The notes: generated from the letters alone by a model not told the origin. 32,246 nt of DNA from an uncultured Lachnospiraceae bacterium (GCA_949840805.1 CATKXR010000056.1:1-32246); one strand, 5' to 3'; counted from the stretch's first letter, positions 13,786-22,083 are shown. Numbers and translations: made by a program.

Positions 13786-15486
13786 ATGGCTAGAATTAGA
13801 AAAGCCGCGAGTAGTGGAGTTCACTTGGCTTCTCGCAAAACAATTTGGCTCATCGCTGCCTATATTCGTCTTTCACGGGAAGATGGAAACGATGAGAGTC
13901 TAAGCGTCACAAACCAGAAAAAAATCATCGGGGAGTACCTGGAAACCTTTTTTGAGGGAGAGTTTACGCTAGTTGATTACTATATTGATGATGGTCTGAC
14001 GGGAACCGATTATGACCGCCCGGATTTTCAACGAATGATTCATGATATGGAAGCAGGAAAGGTAAATTGTATTATCTGCAAAAATCTTTCCCGTATGTTT
14101 CGGAATTATTCGGATCAGGGATATTTTTTGGAAAAAATCTTTCCCATGAATAAAACCAGGTTTATCACGGTCAGTGATCCTAGAGTCGATTCTTTCCTTC
14201 ACCCGGAAACACTTCAGGGACTGGAAGTCCCGATCAATGGCCTGATGAATGACCGTTTTGCGGCGAAGACTTCTTTAGACGTCCGTGACACCTTCGCAAC
14301 GAAACGCCGAAAGGGGGAATTTATTGGAGCATTTGCTCCATATGGCTATAAAAAGGCTCCAGAAAATAAAAACGCTCTGATTATTGACGAAGAAGCCGCA
14401 GAGATCGTGCGAAATATTTACCAATGGTTTGTTTATGAGGGTATGAGTAAAAATGGAATCGCACATCGGCTCAATGACTTAGGAATAGTCAATCCAGCCG
14501 CTTATAAGAAAAGCAAAGGATTGAATTTTTGCTGCCCTCAAAGCGGAAAAAATGATGGGCTTTGGTCGCCTAGTTCGGTTACTACGATTTTAAAAAATAA
14601 AATGTATCTGGGAATTATGGTGCAAGGGAAACAGACGGTAATCAGCTATAAAGTACATGAAAAGCAAGCTGTCCCGGAAGAAGACTGGTATATGGTTCCA
14701 GATACCCATGAGCCAATTATTGAAGCTGAATTGTTTCAAAAAGCGGCTGACCTTCAGACAAGGGATACCCGGACAGCACCGGCAGGGAGAAGTTTATATT
14801 TATTATCTGGTTTTATCCGCTGCGCTGATTGTAAAAAAGCGATGACAAGACAAAAAACAAAAAATATTGTTTATTATTACTGTCGTACCTTCCGGGAAAA
14901 ATCAAAAAACGCCTGTACAAAACATACAATTAAGGAAGAAGTAGTGGTTAAGGCTGTTTTAGCGGCAATCCAGGCACAGATTTCTTTAGTTGGTTCTTTA
15001 GCTGAGGTAGTGGAAGAAATTAATAAGTCACCCGTTGTCAAAAATGAATCAACTCGTTTGACGGCTATGCTTCATCTTCGCCAAAAGGAACTAGATAAAG
15101 TTATTAGTATTTCGGATGGGCTTTACGGTGATTGGAAAAGTGGAGATATTTCCAAAGAAGAATATACTCGTTTGAAGCAGAAGTATTCTTCTCAGGCTGA
15201 ACAGTTGAAAATAACAATCCAAAACATTCAGTCAGAATGTCAGGTGATGGCAAAAGGAATTTCAAAGAATGACCCTTATTTGGCTTATTTTCTGAAACAT
15301 AAAAATGTAAAGGAACTGAACCGAGGAATTTTAGTTGATTTGGTAAAAAATATTTATATTCATCAGGGTGGTGAAATCAGCATTGAGTTTAATTTCGCGG
15401 ACCAGCACCGCCGGATTGTAGAGTGGATTGAAAATAACCAAAATGAACTGACAATTATTGGGGAAAAGAATGGGAAAACAGCGTAG
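13786..15486 (+). CDS. Large serine recombinase (ICE integrase)
   Basis: A 566-residue site-specific recombinase. The N-terminal resolvase domain (about 22-165) has the catalytic Ser30 in AAYIRLSREDG and the conserved arginines in NLSRMFRNYSD. The recombinase domain follows (about 190-300, FAPYGYKKAPENKNAL onward). A zinc ribbon (about 340-385) has CADC plus later cysteines in YYYCRTF and NACTKH. A coiled coil at about 420-490 precedes the C-terminus. TndX-like enzymes of this class integrate and excise conjugative elements at short target cores. It lies at the element's right end, 46 bases from the interrupted collagen-like gene. The ribosome site GGGAGG supports the start. Confidence 0.95.
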   Translation: MARIRKAASSGVHLASRKTIWLIAAYIRLSREDGNDESLSVTNQKKIIGEYLETFFEGEFTLVDYYIDDGLTGTDYDRPDFQRMIHDMEAGKVNCIICKNLSRMFRNYSDQGYFLEKIFPMNKTRFITVSDPRVDSFLHPETLQGLEVPINGLMNDRFAAKTSLDVRDTFATKRRKGEFIGAFAPYGYKKAPENKNALIIDEEAAEIVRNIYQWFVYEGMSKNGIAHRLNDLGIVNPAAYKKSKGLNFCCPQSGKNDGLWSPSSVTTILKNKMYLGIMVQGKQTVISYKVHEKQAVPEEDWYMVPDTHEPIIEAELFQKAADLQTRDTRTAPAGRSLYLLSGFIRCADCKKAMTRQKTKNIVYYYCRTFREKSKNACTKHTIKEEVVVKAVLAAIQAQISLVGSLAEVVEEINKSPVVKNESTRLTAMLHLRQKELDKVISISDGLYGDWKSGDISKEEYTRLKQKYSSQAEQLKITIQNIQSECQVMAKGISKNDPYLAYFLKHKNVKELNRGILVDLVKNIYIHQGGEISIEFNFADQHRRIVEWIENNQNELTIIGEKNGKTA

Positions 15487-15519
15487 AAGGTTTCCTATTT
15501 AAATTTCAGCTTTAAGTTT

Positions 15520-15540
15520 TGTATAAATAGGTGGAGCCAC
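15520..15540. other. Right attachment junction (attR) of the element
   Basis: Element sequence ends after the recombinase, and from 15533 the frame reads Gly-X-Y collagen repeats (GGA GCC ACA GGC). The crossover must lie in roughly 15525-15536. The core dinucleotide cannot be fixed without the left junction or an empty site. Confidence 0.6.
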
Positions 15541-16030
15541 AGGCCCTACAGGAGCAACCGGAGCAGAAGGTCCTACAGGTCCCACAGGCCCCACTGGTCC
15601 CGCAGGGGCGGCGCCGGAAGTCAGTGCTCTTGCAGCCACCAATGTGGCTGATCAGACACTGGCTGCGGATGGAATCTTTACATTTGATAATGATCAGGCG
15701 ACAACGGGAACCTCTATACTTCATTCGCCGAGCACAGGAGTTTTTACGCTGAATCAAAATGGATTTTATGAGATTTACTACAATACGGTTGGAACTAATG
15801 CTGCTTCTGTTACGCCGCCTACTTCTTTAGAGGTTCATCTGGCCAACGGAGGAACAGAGATCCCTGGAACCACATCTACGGCTACCATTACGGCAGCCAA
15901 TGATAAAGTCACATTGTCAGGGGCGACGGTAGTCAACGTGACTTCCGCTCCGGCCAACATTACACTGGTGGCAGATAATGCAAACGGAACTTACAGTAAT
16001 ACAGCAATAACCATTCGAAGATTAAATTGA
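15533..16030 (+). pseudogene. 3' part of a collagen-like (BclA-like) protein gene split by the element
   Basis: From 15533 the frame encodes Gly-X-Y triplets rich in Gly-Pro-Thr and Gly-Ala-Thr up to about codon 25. A roughly 135-residue C-terminal domain follows, with GIFTFDNDQ, GVFTLNQNGFYEIYYNT and a terminal NTAITIRRLN, the pattern of BclA-like trimerising domains of surface or exosporium proteins. No start codon or ribosome site precedes the repeats here; the 5' half should lie beyond the element's left end. The fragment is otherwise intact to its stop, so precise excision could restore the gene. The downstream glycosyltransferase may modify the Thr-rich collagen stalk. Confidence 0.75.
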
Positions 16031-16135
16031 CAGCAGAACTATTGTCTTCAAAAGAGTCAATTTAGGGGAGAGGCTGATGACGATTCATCATCTCTTCCTG
16101 AGTATGACTGGTATGTCGTCAGTCTATGGTGAAAA

Positions 16136-16580
16136 TCCACAGGGGGCGTAGTTGCCGACGAACCCCAGAGCGATTTCCGGGGTTCGTACGGAGTATAAAC
16201 CACAGCCGGTCAGGAGGGGGAGATTTAATCTCCCCTACTCGAATAGAAGAAAAGCTCGGATTAAAGGTCAATGTGGCCAAAAGTAAAGTAGACAGACCAG
16301 AAGGAATCAAGTATCTTGGTTTTGGCTTTTACTATGACGTAACTGCCAAACAATACAAAGCAAAATCGGGAGTATGAAGTATTTCTGCGCCGAGACAGAC
16401 AAACATATAAGATACCGGCTGAGAATGTGCATCTGGAAGTACTGGAAAACGCCAAAGAACAAAGCAAAGAACCTGATGAAACTAAGGGTGCCAAAAGACA
16501 GGCATACCGAGCGGTACGCACGGTGGTGTGAGAGGTCGGAAATTTCTCAATCAGAGAGATTTCCTCCTGCTCGATTTCTT
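16136..16580 (+). mobile_element. Degenerate group II intron remnant
   Basis: Two pieces of an intron-encoded reverse transcriptase are flanked by two hairpins like intron 3'-end RNA domains. The first hairpin is GGGGAGAT/ATCTCCCC (16217-16235) before CTACTCGAA. The second is at 16538-16564, with GGAAAT/ATTTCC arms, before CCTGCTCGAT. The GGTGTGAGAGG context upstream of the second is typical of bacterial class C introns. The 5' half of the intron and most of the protein are missing, so it cannot move by itself. Confidence 0.65.
16246..16540 (+). pseudogene. Group II intron reverse transcriptase/maturase fragments
   Basis: One frame reads EEKLGLKVNVAKSKVDRPEG and then IKYLGFGFYYDVTAKQYKAK, matching the end of the reverse transcriptase domain. 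After a stop at 16375-16377 another frame reads TDKHIRYRLRMCIWKYWKTP followed by KNKAKNLMKLRVPKDR, matching the maturase C-terminal part. The sequence normally between them is deleted and the frames differ, so this is a dead gene. Confidence 0.75.
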
Positions 16581-16621
16581 TGTAAAAAACAGATCAATCA
16601 GGAAAATTTGCGGAGGAAGTC

Positions 16622-17734
16622 ATGAAAGTCGTTGTCTATGCTATTTGTAAAAATGAAGCGGAATTTGTGGAGAGATGGACTCGTTCCATGTCCGAGGCAG
16701 ATGAAATTGTGGTGCTGGATACGGGCTCTGAAGATGATACGGTGGAAAGACTGAAAGCAAATGGGGTGAAAGTGACGGAAGAAGAGATCAAGCCGTGGAG
16801 ATTTGATTTGGCCAGAAACAGATCTCTGAATCTGGTGCCTGAGGATGCAGATATCTGTGTATGCACAGATTTGGATGAGGTATTTGAACCAGGCTGGAGA
16901 GAGCATTTAGAGCGGGCATGGAAAAAGGGAGTGTCCCGTGCCAGATATAGATATACATGGAGTTTCACGAAACAGGGACGGGAGGGTGTGGTGTTCTGGA
17001 TCGAGAAAATTCACAGCCGTCATGGCTATCAGTGGGTTCATCCGGTCCATGAGGTACTACAATGGACGGGAAAGGAAGGGACGGAAGAGACGATCACAGC
17101 GGGGGGAATCCAGTTGAACCACTATCCGGATAGCTCGAAGTCACGGGGGCAATATCTGCCTCTTTTGGAATTGTCAGTGGCAGAGGATCCGGAAGATGAC
17201 AGAAACATGCATTATCTTGGCAGGGAATATATGTATAAAAAGAGATGGGACGACTGTATCCGGACTCTGAAGCATCATTTGTCTATGGCGACAGCTACAT
17301 GGGAGGACGAACGAGCGGCTTCCATGCGTTATATTGCAAAGTCCTATCTGATGAAGGGGGAGAGAAATCAGGCAAGAGACTGGTATCTCAGAGCCGTGAT
17401 CCAGGCCCCTCATTTACGGGAACCTTATGTGGATTTGGCTTATGCTCTATATGAGGAAAAAAGATGGGAGGGGGTATTGTATTTTACAGGCTGTGCCCTG
17501 GAGATCACCCATCGTCCAAAATCCTATATCTGCGAAGCGGATTCCTGGGGCAGCCTCCCCCATGATCTTCGGGCAATGGCCTTTTTCCATACAGGACGGA
17601 TTAAGGAGGCTTTGGAAGAGGAGGAAAAAGCTCTGGCCATGGAGCCTGATAATGAACGTTTCCAGAAAAATGTGGAGGTCCTGACTAGACGGATCAGGGA
17701 GGCAAACGGGAGCCAGGGCGCTACATCACAATGA
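16622..17734 (+). CDS. Family 2 glycosyltransferase with C-terminal TPR-like repeats
   Basis: A 370-residue protein. Residues 1-95 are a GT-A fold of family 2 with ICKNEAEFVERW, VVLDTGSEDDTVE and a metal-binding region near CTDLDEVFEP. Residues 195-360 contain helical TPR-like units (YLGREYMYKKRWDDC, YIAKSYLMKGERNQARDWYL, MAFFHTGRIKEALEEEEKAL). It transfers a sugar from an activated donor; the acceptor is not evident. The adjacent interrupted collagen-like gene suggests a Thr-rich collagen stalk as substrate, as with exosporium glycosyltransferases elsewhere, by inference. The GGAGG ribosome site sits eight bases before the ATG. The gene overlaps the convergent tmcAL by 14 bases. Confidence 0.88.
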   Translation: MKVVVYAICKNEAEFVERWTRSMSEADEIVVLDTGSEDDTVERLKANGVKVTEEEIKPWRFDLARNRSLNLVPEDADICVCTDLDEVFEPGWREHLERAWKKGVSRARYRYTWSFTKQGREGVVFWIEKIHSRHGYQWVHPVHEVLQWTGKEGTEETITAGGIQLNHYPDSSKSRGQYLPLLELSVAEDPEDDRNMHYLGREYMYKKRWDDCIRTLKHHLSMATATWEDERAASMRYIAKSYLMKGERNQARDWYLRAVIQAPHLREPYVDLAYALYEEKRWEGVLYFTGCALEITHRPKSYICEADSWGSLPHDLRAMAFFHTGRIKEALEEEEKALAMEPDNERFQKNVEVLTRRIREANGSQGATSQ

Positions 17735-18986
17735 CAGAATTAGTATATTCGTTTTCGGGCAGTATCCCGCTTTTTTGTTCCAGTACGGACTGATAGATAT
17801 GGGAACAGAACAGGTCTCTGTGAAATTGTTCCAGCGCATGGGGGGAGAGGATTTTGGAGGCATCGGCTGTCTTGGTGATCAGAGGCAGTTTTGATGCCTT
17901 TTTGATGTACCCCAAAAGAGGAGCAGCCTTCTTTCGGAAGCCCAGGATCCGGACATAGGAACAATAATCTTCCTGTCTGCGAAGATTAACATCTTCCGCC
18001 GTCATGTGCAGGAGGATATGCAGCAGACCGCGGCTGATGTGGGTATAGGTGTACTGTTTTGTCTTCAGGGCAGCGACGCGGCCCTGGAAAGTGGTAAAAT
18101 GAAGAAGCTGCTTTTGTATCCGGGCACAAAACCCGGGGGAGACACCGGCAAATATCTCCGGAGAGATGTTCTGACGCTGAAGCTCCAGGAGACGGTAGGA
18201 CAGCAGTACAGAAAAATCATCGGGATAAAGAGGGGTAGCAGATTTCATCACTTCCAGGCAGGCCTGGGGAATCTGACCGGAGAGAAGCATGTCCAGATTC
18301 TGTCTGTGATCAGTCTGTTTTAGGATCGTCTTGCGGATCGCGGAGGCGGAGCTGAACGCTGGTGCCAGTTCCTGATCGTTGTAACCGGCGCCGATTCTGG
18401 GAAGCGTTATGGGAATTATGGTGCTTTGGCGTCTGTGGAGGGCTTTTATATATTCGATGCCTAGAGTGTTGTTGGGGGTGGACAGAAGCGAAGCCGCGAA
18501 ATCTCTCTGTGTTTGCGCGGGGAGACAGGCGGTCAGCGCCGTTTCCAAGGCCTTGGGGTAAGAGTAGCCTGCAGAGAGATGTTTTTTTATTGATGCTGAA
18601 AGAGGAGCGGGTTCTTCAAGGAGAAGGTCAGCCAGATCAGTCAGTCTTTTGATATCGCCGCATTCGCTTCCAAAGCAGATGTGGCTGACGACTCCCAGCT
18701 GGTCCAGGAGGGAGACAGCACAGGAGGCGAAGTCTTCAGCGCTGGAGACGGCGAAGGGAGGGGGAAGTTCCAGTACCAGGTCTGCTCCTGAGAGAAGAGC
18801 CATGCGGGTGCGCAGGTATTTGTCGTAGACGGCTGGAGCTCCCCGCTGGACAAAATCTCCGCTCATGACTACGACGGTGTAGGATGCGCCGGTACGCAGT
18901 CTGGATTCCTGTAAATGGAAGGCGTGGCCGCTGTGGAATGGGTTGTATTCGGCAATGATGCCTGTGATTGTTGGGAAATCTGTCAT
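17721..18986 (-). CDS. tmcAL: tRNA(Met) cytidine acetate ligase
   Basis: A 421-residue protein of the TmcAL (formerly DUF795/YlbM) family. It activates acetate with ATP and acetylates the wobble cytidine of elongator tRNA(Met). The nucleotidyltransferase motif HSGH is at residues 18-21 in GIIAEYNPFHSGHAFHL, followed by MSGDFVQRGAPA and SSASAIRK. I start it at the ATG at 18986; an in-frame extension upstream would reach into the hairpin repeat and has no ribosome site. It overlaps the convergent glycosyltransferase gene at the 3' end. In Lachnospiraceae this gene commonly sits beside the acetate genes, as here. Confidence 0.9.
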   Translation of the reverse strand: MTDFPTITGIIAEYNPFHSGHAFHLQESRLRTGASYTVVVMSGDFVQRGAPAVYDKYLRTRMALLSGADLVLELPPPFAVSSAEDFASCAVSLLDQLGVVSHICFGSECGDIKRLTDLADLLLEEPAPLSASIKKHLSAGYSYPKALETALTACLPAQTQRDFAASLLSTPNNTLGIEYIKALHRRQSTIIPITLPRIGAGYNDQELAPAFSSASAIRKTILKQTDHRQNLDMLLSGQIPQACLEVMKSATPLYPDDFSVLLSYRLLELQRQNISPEIFAGVSPGFCARIQKQLLHFTTFQGRVAALKTKQYTYTHISRGLLHILLHMTAEDVNLRRQEDYCSYVRILGFRKKAAPLLGYIKKASKLPLITKTADASKILSPHALEQFHRDLFCSHIYQSVLEQKSGILPENEYTNSVIVM

Positions 18987-19042
18987 GGGAATGAGGGTCC
19001 TTTCTGGGAAGCGAGCGAATTGCGGGAATGCAGGGGGGCTAT

Positions 19043-19105
19043 GAAAGAGGATAAAAAAGCCGCTGCTTATGTGCAAGCACAAGGCTGCTGGTTTTATCCT
19101 CTTTC
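19043..19105. repeat. Hairpin repeat copy 1 (bidirectional terminator-like)
   Basis: GAAAGAGGATAAAA at the left pairs with TTTTATCCTCTTTC at the right, and an inner TGTGC/GCACA stem sits at the centre. The copy is 63 bases and nearly identical to copy 2, differing mainly at the right shoulder. A and T tracts inside the arms would allow termination in either direction. Confidence 0.85.
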
Positions 19106-19184
19106 GCACATGGCTGGCGTGTGAGTCCGCAGTGCGCCGCTCGATTCCGTTGCACTGCATCTCGCTGTCGGGCGTGCGCCCTAT

Positions 19185-19249
19185 GAAAGAGGATAAAAAA
19201 GCCGCTGCTTATGTGCAAGCACAAGGCCGCTGCTTTTTTATCCTCTTTC
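19185..19249. repeat. Hairpin repeat copy 2 with 18-bp perfect arms
   Basis: GAAAGAGGATAAAAAAGC pairs perfectly with GCTTTTTTATCCTCTTTC. The inner TGTGC/GCACA stem is the same as in copy 1. It is 65 bases, in direct orientation to copy 1, with about 80 bases between them. Confidence 0.85.
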
Positions 19250-19315
19250 GCACTGCTCATTGGTTATAACATATCATTGTTTCGTAAAAAAAGCAAACTA
19301 TTTCGGGGAGAGGAC

Positions 19316-19344
19316 TTGAAAAAATATGGTAAACCTCCTAAAAT
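19316..19344 (+). promoter_or_regulatory. Promoter of the pduL-ackA operon
   Basis: TTGAAA (19316-19321), a 17-base spacer and TAAAAT (19339-19344) lie about 60 bases before the pduL start. Confidence 0.6.
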
Positions 19345-19405
19345 ATAGGATAGAATCAAGACGGAACTGTTGATTTAATACTGAGAAAGAGGAGAGAATA
19401 TTACT

Positions 19406-19975
19406 ATGAACTTTATTGTTGAGACCAGCGCACGTCATGTACATTTGTCACAGGAACATCTGGAGATCTTGTTTGGCAAGGATTATGTTCTGACGAAAAA
19501 GAAGGATCTGTCTCAGCCCGGGCAGTATGCCTGCGAGGAGAGGGTTACTATTGTAGGCCCGAAGAAAGAGCTAAAGGGAGTGTCTATTTTAGGACCTGTG
19601 AGAAAGGATACTCAGGTTGAGCTGTCTCTGACAGATGCCCGTTCCATCGGTGTTACGGCTCCGGTGAGAGAGTCCGGGGATATTGGGGGAAGCGCTCCCT
19701 GCAAGATCATAGGGCCTCAGGGTGAGATCGAGATTTCTGAAGGCGTTATCGCCGCGAAGCGTCATATCCATGCCACCAAGGCAGATGCAGAGGCTCTTGG
19801 CGTGGAGAACGGACAGGTGGTTTCTGTTAAGATCGATACCGAGGGAAGAAGCCTGGTATTCGGTGATGTCGTAGTACGTGTAAGCGATTCTTATGCATTA
19901 GCCATGCATATCGATACAGATGAGTCCAATGCAGCAGGCTGCGGAAGAGAAGTATACGGAGAAATCGTAAAATAG
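19406..19975 (+). CDS. pduL: PduL-type phosphotransacylase
   Basis: A 189-residue PduL-family enzyme that interconverts acyl-CoA and acyl phosphate. The two zinc-binding His pairs are visible: ARHVHL at residues 9-14 and KRHIHA at about 118-123, with MHIDTDESNAAGC near the C-terminus. It lacks the N-terminal extension used for microcompartment targeting, so it is probably cytosolic and works as the acetate phosphotransacetylase. Acetate kinase follows 26 bases downstream; together they convert acetyl-CoA to acetate and ATP. The ribosome site GAGGAG precedes the ATG. Confidence 0.92.
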   Translation: MNFIVETSARHVHLSQEHLEILFGKDYVLTKKKDLSQPGQYACEERVTIVGPKKELKGVSILGPVRKDTQVELSLTDARSIGVTAPVRESGDIGGSAPCKIIGPQGEIEISEGVIAAKRHIHATKADAEALGVENGQVVSVKIDTEGRSLVFGDVVVRVSDSYALAMHIDTDESNAAGCGREVYGEIVK

Positions 19976-20001
19976 TAGAGATTAAGGAGAAGAGATACAT
20001 T

Positions 20002-21198
20002 ATGAAGATTTTAGTTATCAACTGCGGAAGTTCTTCTTTGAAATATCAGCTGATCGATATGGATGACGAGAGTGTAATCGCCAAAGGCCTCTGTGAGAGG
20101 ATCGGCATTGCCGGTTCCAAGCTGACCCATCAGCCGGCAGGAAAGGACAAGGTGGAGATCGAGAAAGATATGCCTACTCACCAGACGGCTATTGAACTGG
20201 TTATGGAGGCACTTCAGGATCCCGGCCACGGCGTGATTAAAAATACGGATGAGATCTCTGCTATCGGTCATCGTGTCCTCCATGGAGGAAAAGTTTACAG
20301 CGATTCCATTATTGTCAATGATGACGTCAAGAAAGTCATCCGTGAGTGTTTCGACCTGGGACCGCTGCATAATCCGGCCAACCTTATGGGTATCGAGGCC
20401 TGTGAGGCTGCTATGCCCGGCAAGCCCAATGTGGCGGTGTGGGATACCGGTTTCGGTATGGCTATGCCGGAAAAGGCTTATATGTACGCGATTCCTCATG
20501 AGTACTATGAGAAGTACAGCATCCGCCGCTACGGTTTCCACGGAACCAGCCACATGTTCGTCTCCGGCGAGGCCATCAAGTTCGGCGGCCTGGATCCGAA
20601 GAATGCGAAAGTTATCGTATGCCATTTAGGAAACGGTGCCAGCGTGTCTGCTTCCATCGGAGGCAAATGTGTAGACACAAGTATGGGCCTGACCCCTCTG
20701 GAAGGACTGATCATGGGAACCAGAAGCGGTGATATCGATCCGGCTGTCGTTCAGTTTATCTGCAATAAAGAGGGCAAGGATGTCAATGAAGTTTTAAATA
20801 TCCTGAACAAGAAATCAGGTGTTCTGGGCATGAGCGGCGGAGTATCCAGCGACTTCCGTGATATCGAGGCTGCAAAGAAAGAGGGCAACCATCTGGCAGA
20901 AGTGGCCCTGGAGGCATTTATCTATCGTGTGGCCAAGTATATCGGCGCTTACACCGCAGCTATGAACGGTGTAGATGCCATCGCCTTTACCGCCGGTGTA
21001 GGCGAGAATGATAAAGTGGGAAGAAAGGCCATCTGCAGCTACCTGGGCTACCTGGGAGTAAAGATCGACGACGAGGCCAATGACGTGAGAGGCAAGAAGG
21101 CTGTCATCTCCGCCGCGGACTCCAAAGTAAAAGTGATGCTGATCCCCACCAACGAGGAGCTTGCCATCGCAAGGGAGACTCTGGCGCTGGTTCAGTAA
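20002..21198 (+). CDS. ackA: Acetate kinase
   Basis: A 398-residue acetate kinase of normal length. The phosphate-binding VINCGSSSLKYQLID is at residues 5-19, followed by IGHRVLHGG, the signature RYGFHGTSHMFVS, CHLGNGASVSASIGGK and FTAGVGENDKVGR. It phosphorylates ADP from acetyl phosphate, the energy-yielding step of acetate fermentation, paired with PduL just upstream. The ribosome site AAGGAG lies before the ATG. No hairpin terminator is clear after the stop, and the next gene has its own consensus promoter. Confidence 0.97.
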   Translation: MKILVINCGSSSLKYQLIDMDDESVIAKGLCERIGIAGSKLTHQPAGKDKVEIEKDMPTHQTAIELVMEALQDPGHGVIKNTDEISAIGHRVLHGGKVYSDSIIVNDDVKKVIRECFDLGPLHNPANLMGIEACEAAMPGKPNVAVWDTGFGMAMPEKAYMYAIPHEYYEKYSIRRYGFHGTSHMFVSGEAIKFGGLDPKNAKVIVCHLGNGASVSASIGGKCVDTSMGLTPLEGLIMGTRSGDIDPAVVQFICNKEGKDVNEVLNILNKKSGVLGMSGGVSSDFRDIEAAKKEGNHLAEVALEAFIYRVAKYIGAYTAAMNGVDAIAFTAGVGENDKVGRKAICSYLGYLGVKIDDEANDVRGKKAVISAADSKVKVMLIPTNEELAIARETLALVQ

Positions 21199-21237
21199 GG
21201 AGTTGTAATAAACTAAGGGAAGTTTAGAAGAATTTGG

Positions 21238-21266
21238 TTGACAAATGGAGTCCACCTATGTATAAT
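21238..21266 (+). promoter_or_regulatory. Consensus promoter of DUF177-rpmF
   Basis: TTGACA (21238-21243), 17 bases, then TATAAT (21261-21266): a full consensus match, 28 bases before the DUF177 start. Confidence 0.85.
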
Positions 21267-21293
21267 AACAAAGGTGCGTATTAGGAGATTAAT

Positions 21294-21821
21294 ATGCTGA
21301 TTAACTTGACTGAGTTGTTTACCAGAGACGGAAAAGAGAAGATTTACACACAAGACCTTGAGATGGAGAAGTTTCAGGCACCAGATGGTGTATACGATCT
21401 GGTTAATGCCGGACCAGTCAGGCTTCATGTGGTAAATACAGGCGACCGTACGCTGGTACTTGACGGGACTGTAAAGCTGTCTCTGATGATACCATGCAGC
21501 CGTTGTCTGGAACTTGTAGAGATCCCCTTTTCTCTGACTTTGGAGCGGACGTTTGATATGAAACAGACCAACGAAGACAGAGCAAAAGATCTGGACGAAC
21601 AGCCATATTTACAAGGTTACAATCTGGATGTTGACCAGCTGGTTCGTGATGAACTGTTGCTGAACTTACCTATGAAAGTCCTGTGTAATGAAGATTGCAA
21701 GGGGATTTGTAATAGATGTGGGGCCAATCTCAATTATGAGACCTGTGACTGTGACCGCAGCTCACCGGACCCAAGAATGTCTGTTATCCAGGATATTTTT
21801 AATCAGTTGAAGGAGGTGTAA
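21294..21821 (+). CDS. DUF177/YceD-family protein
   Basis: A 175-residue YceD/DUF177 protein. It has the central CSRCLELVEIPFS stretch and a C-terminal cysteine cluster in CNEDCKGICNRCGANLNYET that can bind zinc. The family is nearly always encoded next to rpmF and is linked to 23S rRNA or ribosome maturation in bacteria and plastids. Here rpmF starts four bases after its stop, with the rpmF ribosome site inside its 3' end, so the two are co-translated. Confidence 0.92.
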   Translation: MLINLTELFTRDGKEKIYTQDLEMEKFQAPDGVYDLVNAGPVRLHVVNTGDRTLVLDGTVKLSLMIPCSRCLELVEIPFSLTLERTFDMKQTNEDRAKDLDEQPYLQGYNLDVDQLVRDELLLNLPMKVLCNEDCKGICNRCGANLNYETCDCDRSSPDPRMSVIQDIFNQLKEV

Positions 21822-21824
21822 ACC

Positions 21825-22007
21825 ATGTCTATCTGTCCAAAGAACAAATCTTCAAAAGGAAGAAGAGATCAGCGTAGAGCAAACTGGAAGATGAGCCCTG
21901 TGAATCTGGTAAAGTGCAGCAAGTGCGGCGCTTTGATGATGCCTCACAGAGTTTGTAAGGCCTGCGGTTCTTATAACAAGAGAGAGATCGTTAAGGTTGA
22001 AGATTAA
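21825..22007 (+). CDS. rpmF: 50S ribosomal protein L32
   Basis: A 60-residue L32 protein of normal length, with the basic N-terminus KNKSSKGRRDQRRANWK and a zinc ribbon of two CxxC pairs (CSKC at 34-37 and CKAC nearby). It is part of the large ribosomal subunit. GAAGGAGGTG precedes the ATG. In many Firmicutes plsX follows directly; here a terminator and unrelated sequence follow instead. Confidence 0.97.
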   Translation: MSICPKNKSSKGRRDQRRANWKMSPVNLVKCSKCGALMMPHRVCKACGSYNKREIVKVED

Positions 22008-22050
22008 GATTTGAAAGATTAATTAAATTGAAAAAAGCTAGGGAACATGG

Positions 22051-22083
22051 GGCTTCTGAGGGGTTTTCCTCAGAAGCCTTTGT
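22051..22083 (+). terminator. Rho-independent terminator of DUF177-rpmF
   Basis: GGCTTCTGAGG (22051-22061) pairs perfectly with CCTCAGAAGCC (22068-22078) around GGTTTT, followed by TTTGTTT. Confidence 0.9.

Larger units (their letters stand above)
1..15532 (+). mobile_element. Right-hand part of a Tn1549/CTn5-like integrative conjugative element
   Basis: The stretch carries conjugation genes (helicase tail, MobC, relaxase), element-type regulators (XRE, two sigma-70-like proteins, DUF6870-like) and a terminal large serine recombinase. Directly after the recombinase a chromosomal collagen-like gene resumes in frame, which marks the right end at about 15487-15533. The left end lies outside the window. 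Accessory genes sit at 1247-2818 and 4953-10759. The gene order resembles Tn1549-like elements that use serine recombinases, such as those of Clostridioides difficile; this family assignment is from memory of gene order, not from alignment. Confidence 0.85.
19000..19300. other. Intergenic region between tmcAL and pduL with twin hairpin repeats
   Basis: This region holds two direct copies of a long hairpin (19043-19105 and 19185-19249). The GC-rich spacer between them carries GCAGTGC/GCACTGC inverted repeats, near 19129 and 19152. No gene is credible here; the frames across the repeats are mirror images of one another. Confidence 0.7.

Noticed and set aside
18987..19160. N-terminal extension of tmcAL into the hairpin repeat
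   Set aside because: The extension translates the repeat itself and has no ribosome site; family proteins start just before the HSGH motif.
19043..19249. CRISPR-like array from the direct repeats
   Set aside because: Only two copies, each a palindrome of over 60 bases, and no cas genes.
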